Shown one piece after another: positions 7,004-7,861 of a stretch of DNA of 7,861 nucleotides (positions within the stretch are counted from its first letter, which is position 1; every line of letters starts with the position of its first letter). The position numbers and the translations under genes are program-made. The stretch is from positions 1-7,861 of the forward strand of contig JACDDF010000080.1 of the NCBI GenBank assembly GCA_013817135.1. The letters are read 5' to 3'. The stretch is from Nitrospirales bacterium (GTDB taxonomy: Bacteria; Nitrospirota; Nitrospiria; Nitrospirales; UBA8639). Below the pieces are notes generated by a model. The model saw nothing but the letters and a program-made list of their open reading frames with translations, was not told where the DNA came from and ran no database searches.

Positions 7004-7216
7004 ATGGATCACAAAAATACATCTGAAGAACCCAACGATTCTGAAACAGCCGAGGCCAAAGATCCCAAGGCCGACTCTCCCAAAAAAATAAAAAAAGAAT
7101 TGTCCGTTGTATCTCTCCCTCATGATAATGATGTGATGGCTCAAGAAATGGCGGATATGTTTGACGAAGATCGAGTCACGCATAAACATGGGAATGCCGA
7201 ACCGGAAAAAGATTAG
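7004..7216 (+). CDS. Small, highly charged hypothetical protein
   Basis: A 70-residue soluble protein, unrecognised. The first half is low-complexity and rich in Glu, Asp, Lys, Ser and Pro, and contains a Lys cluster (SPKKIKKEL, 25-33), so it is probably disordered. The second half (VSLPHDNDVMAQEMADMFDEDRV, about 36-58) may form one acidic amphipathic helix, which could be a binding segment. It has no cysteine, signal peptide or membrane segment. A good Shine-Dalgarno (GGAG 6991-6994, spacing 9) supports translation. It begins 23 nt after the zinc-ribbon gene, so co-transcription is likely and a partner role is possible but unproven. Confidence 0.7.
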   Translation: MDHKNTSEEPNDSETAEAKDPKADSPKKIKKELSVVSLPHDNDVMAQEMADMFDEDRVTHKHGNAEPEKD

Positions 7217-7324
7217 TGAAAAAACCAATTTAAGTTCCTCCCTTTCCTGAACTTCTTCTCCCCATTCCCCTATATCGTAGTTTCATTCCTCACGTTCTTT
7301 CTATAGAGAGTTACGATGTTTTGG
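7217..7324. other. Convergent intergenic spacer
   Basis: Between the plus-strand charged-protein gene and the minus-strand gene remnant. It holds only weak inverted repeats (AAGTTC/GAACTT at 7232-7254; ATCGTA/TACGAT at 7274-7317). There is no convincing terminator or gene. Confidence 0.5.
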
Positions 7325-7668
7325 CTAGCCTTTGAAAACTTCAACCGTGTAACTTTCTCGCCAAACTTGTCGGTATGAGCCGTTCCACCTTTTATCGCCG
7401 CTTAACCGAGTTGCATATTGTTCAAGAAGATTCAGACCTTTCAGCCCCTGACTCCAAGAATTCTCAATAACGCATACGCGACCTAAAACCCCTGAAGTTG
7501 GTAGCAGGATTTCTTCACGATGAAGTGCAATTGGCACCCCATTTGCCTTCGATTGTCCTATGGGAAAAGAATATGTGGTGAGATTTCTAGCTAGGAAATA
7601 GAAAAACTCCAGAGAAATATCCGCAAAGTTCTCACCCCACCGCTCTCATCCAAGTAAGAGAACCGCAT
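7325..7668 (-). pseudogene. Frameshifted remnant, N-terminus DUF3800-like
   Basis: On the minus strand an ATG at 7668 begins MRFSYLDESGG, which resembles the N-terminal YxDESG motif of DUF3800 proteins. That frame soon ends at a TAG after 25 codons. A second frame, open from 7645 to the TAG at 7325-7327 (106 codons), reads protein-like sequence including ENFADISLEFFYFLARNL and later NSWSQGLKGLNLLEQYATRL. Adding one G in the GGGG run at 7635-7638 would join the frames into about 114 residues. This is short for DUF3800 (usually about 200 or more), so an internal deletion or a different family is possible. I do not recognise the C-terminal part. A shorter 70-codon frame from a GTG inside it has no clear Shine-Dalgarno, so I do not call it a separate gene. 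The remnant lies directly downstream of the group II intron 3' end. DUF3800 assignment is low confidence; brokenness is moderately supported. Confidence 0.4.
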
Positions 7669-7680
7669 TATTGGATCGGG

Positions 7681-7731
7681 GTAGAGTAAGAAGCAGGGCG
7701 TAGTCATCCGCTATTTCCCTGCTTCTCCTCC
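7681..7731 (-). ncRNA. Group II intron domain VI with branch-point A
   Basis: A perfect 10-bp stem pairs AGAAGCAGGG (7717-7726) with CCCTGCTTCT (7689-7698), topped by an 18-nt apical region with a small TAG/CTA stem. Below it G7727 can wobble-pair with T7688, A7687 is left bulged, and GAG (7728-7730) pairs with CTC (7684-7686). The bulged A at -7 is the standard branch nucleotide for lariat formation. Confidence 0.8.
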
Positions 7732-7734
7732 CCG

Positions 7735-7768
7735 TAACCATACGTGCGCCTCTCAGCGCATACAGCTC
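7735..7768 (-). ncRNA. Group II intron domain V
   Basis: A 34-nt hairpin that is the catalytic core of the ribozyme. The lower stem pairs GAGCTGTAT with the 3' side ACGTATGGTTA, including G-U pairs and a two-nucleotide CG bulge. The upper stem GCGCT/GGCGC is closed by a GAGA (GNRA) tetraloop. It closely resembles the domain V of known bacterial introns such as Ll.LtrB (from memory). Confidence 0.88.
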
Positions 7769-7773
7769 TCCCC

Positions 7774-7860
7774 TCAAGCATGCGTCATAGCCATAGCGAT
7801 CTCGCGGTATCGAGACGTGAGCGTTTTGCGGTCGGGATCCATGCTCAGATAGGGATTCTC
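7774..7860 (-). CDS. Possible C-terminal end of an intron-encoded protein
   Basis: A frame open from the window edge for 28 codons ends at TGA, 5 nt before domain V, where intron-encoded reverse transcriptase frames often end. It reads ENPYLSMDPDRKTLTSRYRE and finishes MTHA. I do not recognise it as a reverse transcriptase, maturase or endonuclease C-terminus, and another frame is also open through this stretch, so the coding claim rests on position alone. Confidence 0.3.
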   Translation of the reverse strand, partial: ENPYLSMDPDRKTLTSRYREIAMAMTHA

Positions 7861-7861
7861 C

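Larger units (their letters stand above)
7681..7861 (-). mobile_element. Group II intron, 3' end (domains IV end, V and VI), 5' part outside window
   Basis: A minus-strand group II intron enters from the right edge and ends at 7681. It has a complete domain V (7735-7768) and a domain VI with a bulged branch A at 7687, exactly 7 nt from the 3' end. The intron ends in CTAC, fitting the AY rule. The sequence GAGC at the start of domain V gives the AGC triad of the IIA/IIB-type bacterial introns, not the CGC typical of class C. The 3' exon starts CCCGATCC, 12 nt before the ATG of the remnant gene. The reverse transcriptase frame and the 5' end lie outside the window, so whether the intron is intact or active cannot be judged. 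Confidence 0.85.

Noticed and set aside
7232..7254. Inverted repeat AAGTTC/GAACTT with an 11-nt loop, followed on the minus strand by a T-rich run.
   Set aside because: Only 6 bp with two G-C pairs, and the T run starts about 8 nt after the stem, so it is too weak to call a terminator.
7274..7317. Inverted repeat ATCGTA/TACGAT spanning about 44 nt.
   Set aside because: Short arms and a 32-nt loop; expected by chance in an A+T-rich spacer.
7650..7674. Inverted repeat CCAAGTAA/TTATTGG near the intron 3' exon, considered as an attC-like or terminator insertion target.
   Set aside because: Seven pairs with a bulge, overlaps the start of a coding remnant, lies in the 3' rather than the 5' exon, and domain V is not of class C type.
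7681..7861. A second minus-strand frame open through domains V and VI of the intron.
   Set aside because: It crosses structured RNA with conserved pairing, so its openness is explained by base composition rather than coding.

Overview
The window looks like a bacterial chromosome segment. I infer a Gram-negative, possibly Nitrospirota (Nitrospira-like) organism. This rests on the mix of housekeeping genes, the exported PD40 and M1-like proteins, and the general character of the proteins. No rRNA or other taxonomic marker is present, so the assignment is weak.

Positions 1-6321, all on the minus strand, form a co-oriented block read from right to left: mutM/fpg (DNA repair), phoH (ATPase), ybeY (rRNA-processing endoribonuclease), ftsY (SRP receptor GTPase), an exported M1-like metallopeptidase, and an exported TolB/PD40 beta-propeller protein cut by the left edge. 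A good sigma70-type promoter with an extended -10 lies between mutM and phoH. The run from phoH onward has gaps of 6, 48, 80 and 9 nt and no visible terminator, so it may be one transcript. It would join ribosome maturation (PhoH/YbeY), membrane targeting (FtsY) and two secreted products.

Positions 6322-6620 are a divergent intergenic region with a promoter reading right. Positions 6621-7216 hold two small plus-strand genes, probably an operon: a protein of two tandem zinc ribbons (eight cysteines as four CxxC pairs) and a 70-residue, highly charged protein of unknown function.

Positions 7217-7861 are accessory in character. The right edge carries the 3' end of a group II intron on the minus strand: domain V with a GAGA tetraloop, and domain VI with a bulged branch-point A at -7. 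Directly downstream of its 3' splice site is a broken gene that starts like a DUF3800 protein (motif YLDESG) and loses frame at a G4 run. The window therefore runs from conserved core genome into a degenerating mobile-element landing site. The most notable points are the intron end, the tandem zinc-ribbon operon, the non-canonical M1-like peptidase, and a palindromic motif shared by the two intergenic regions flanking mutM.
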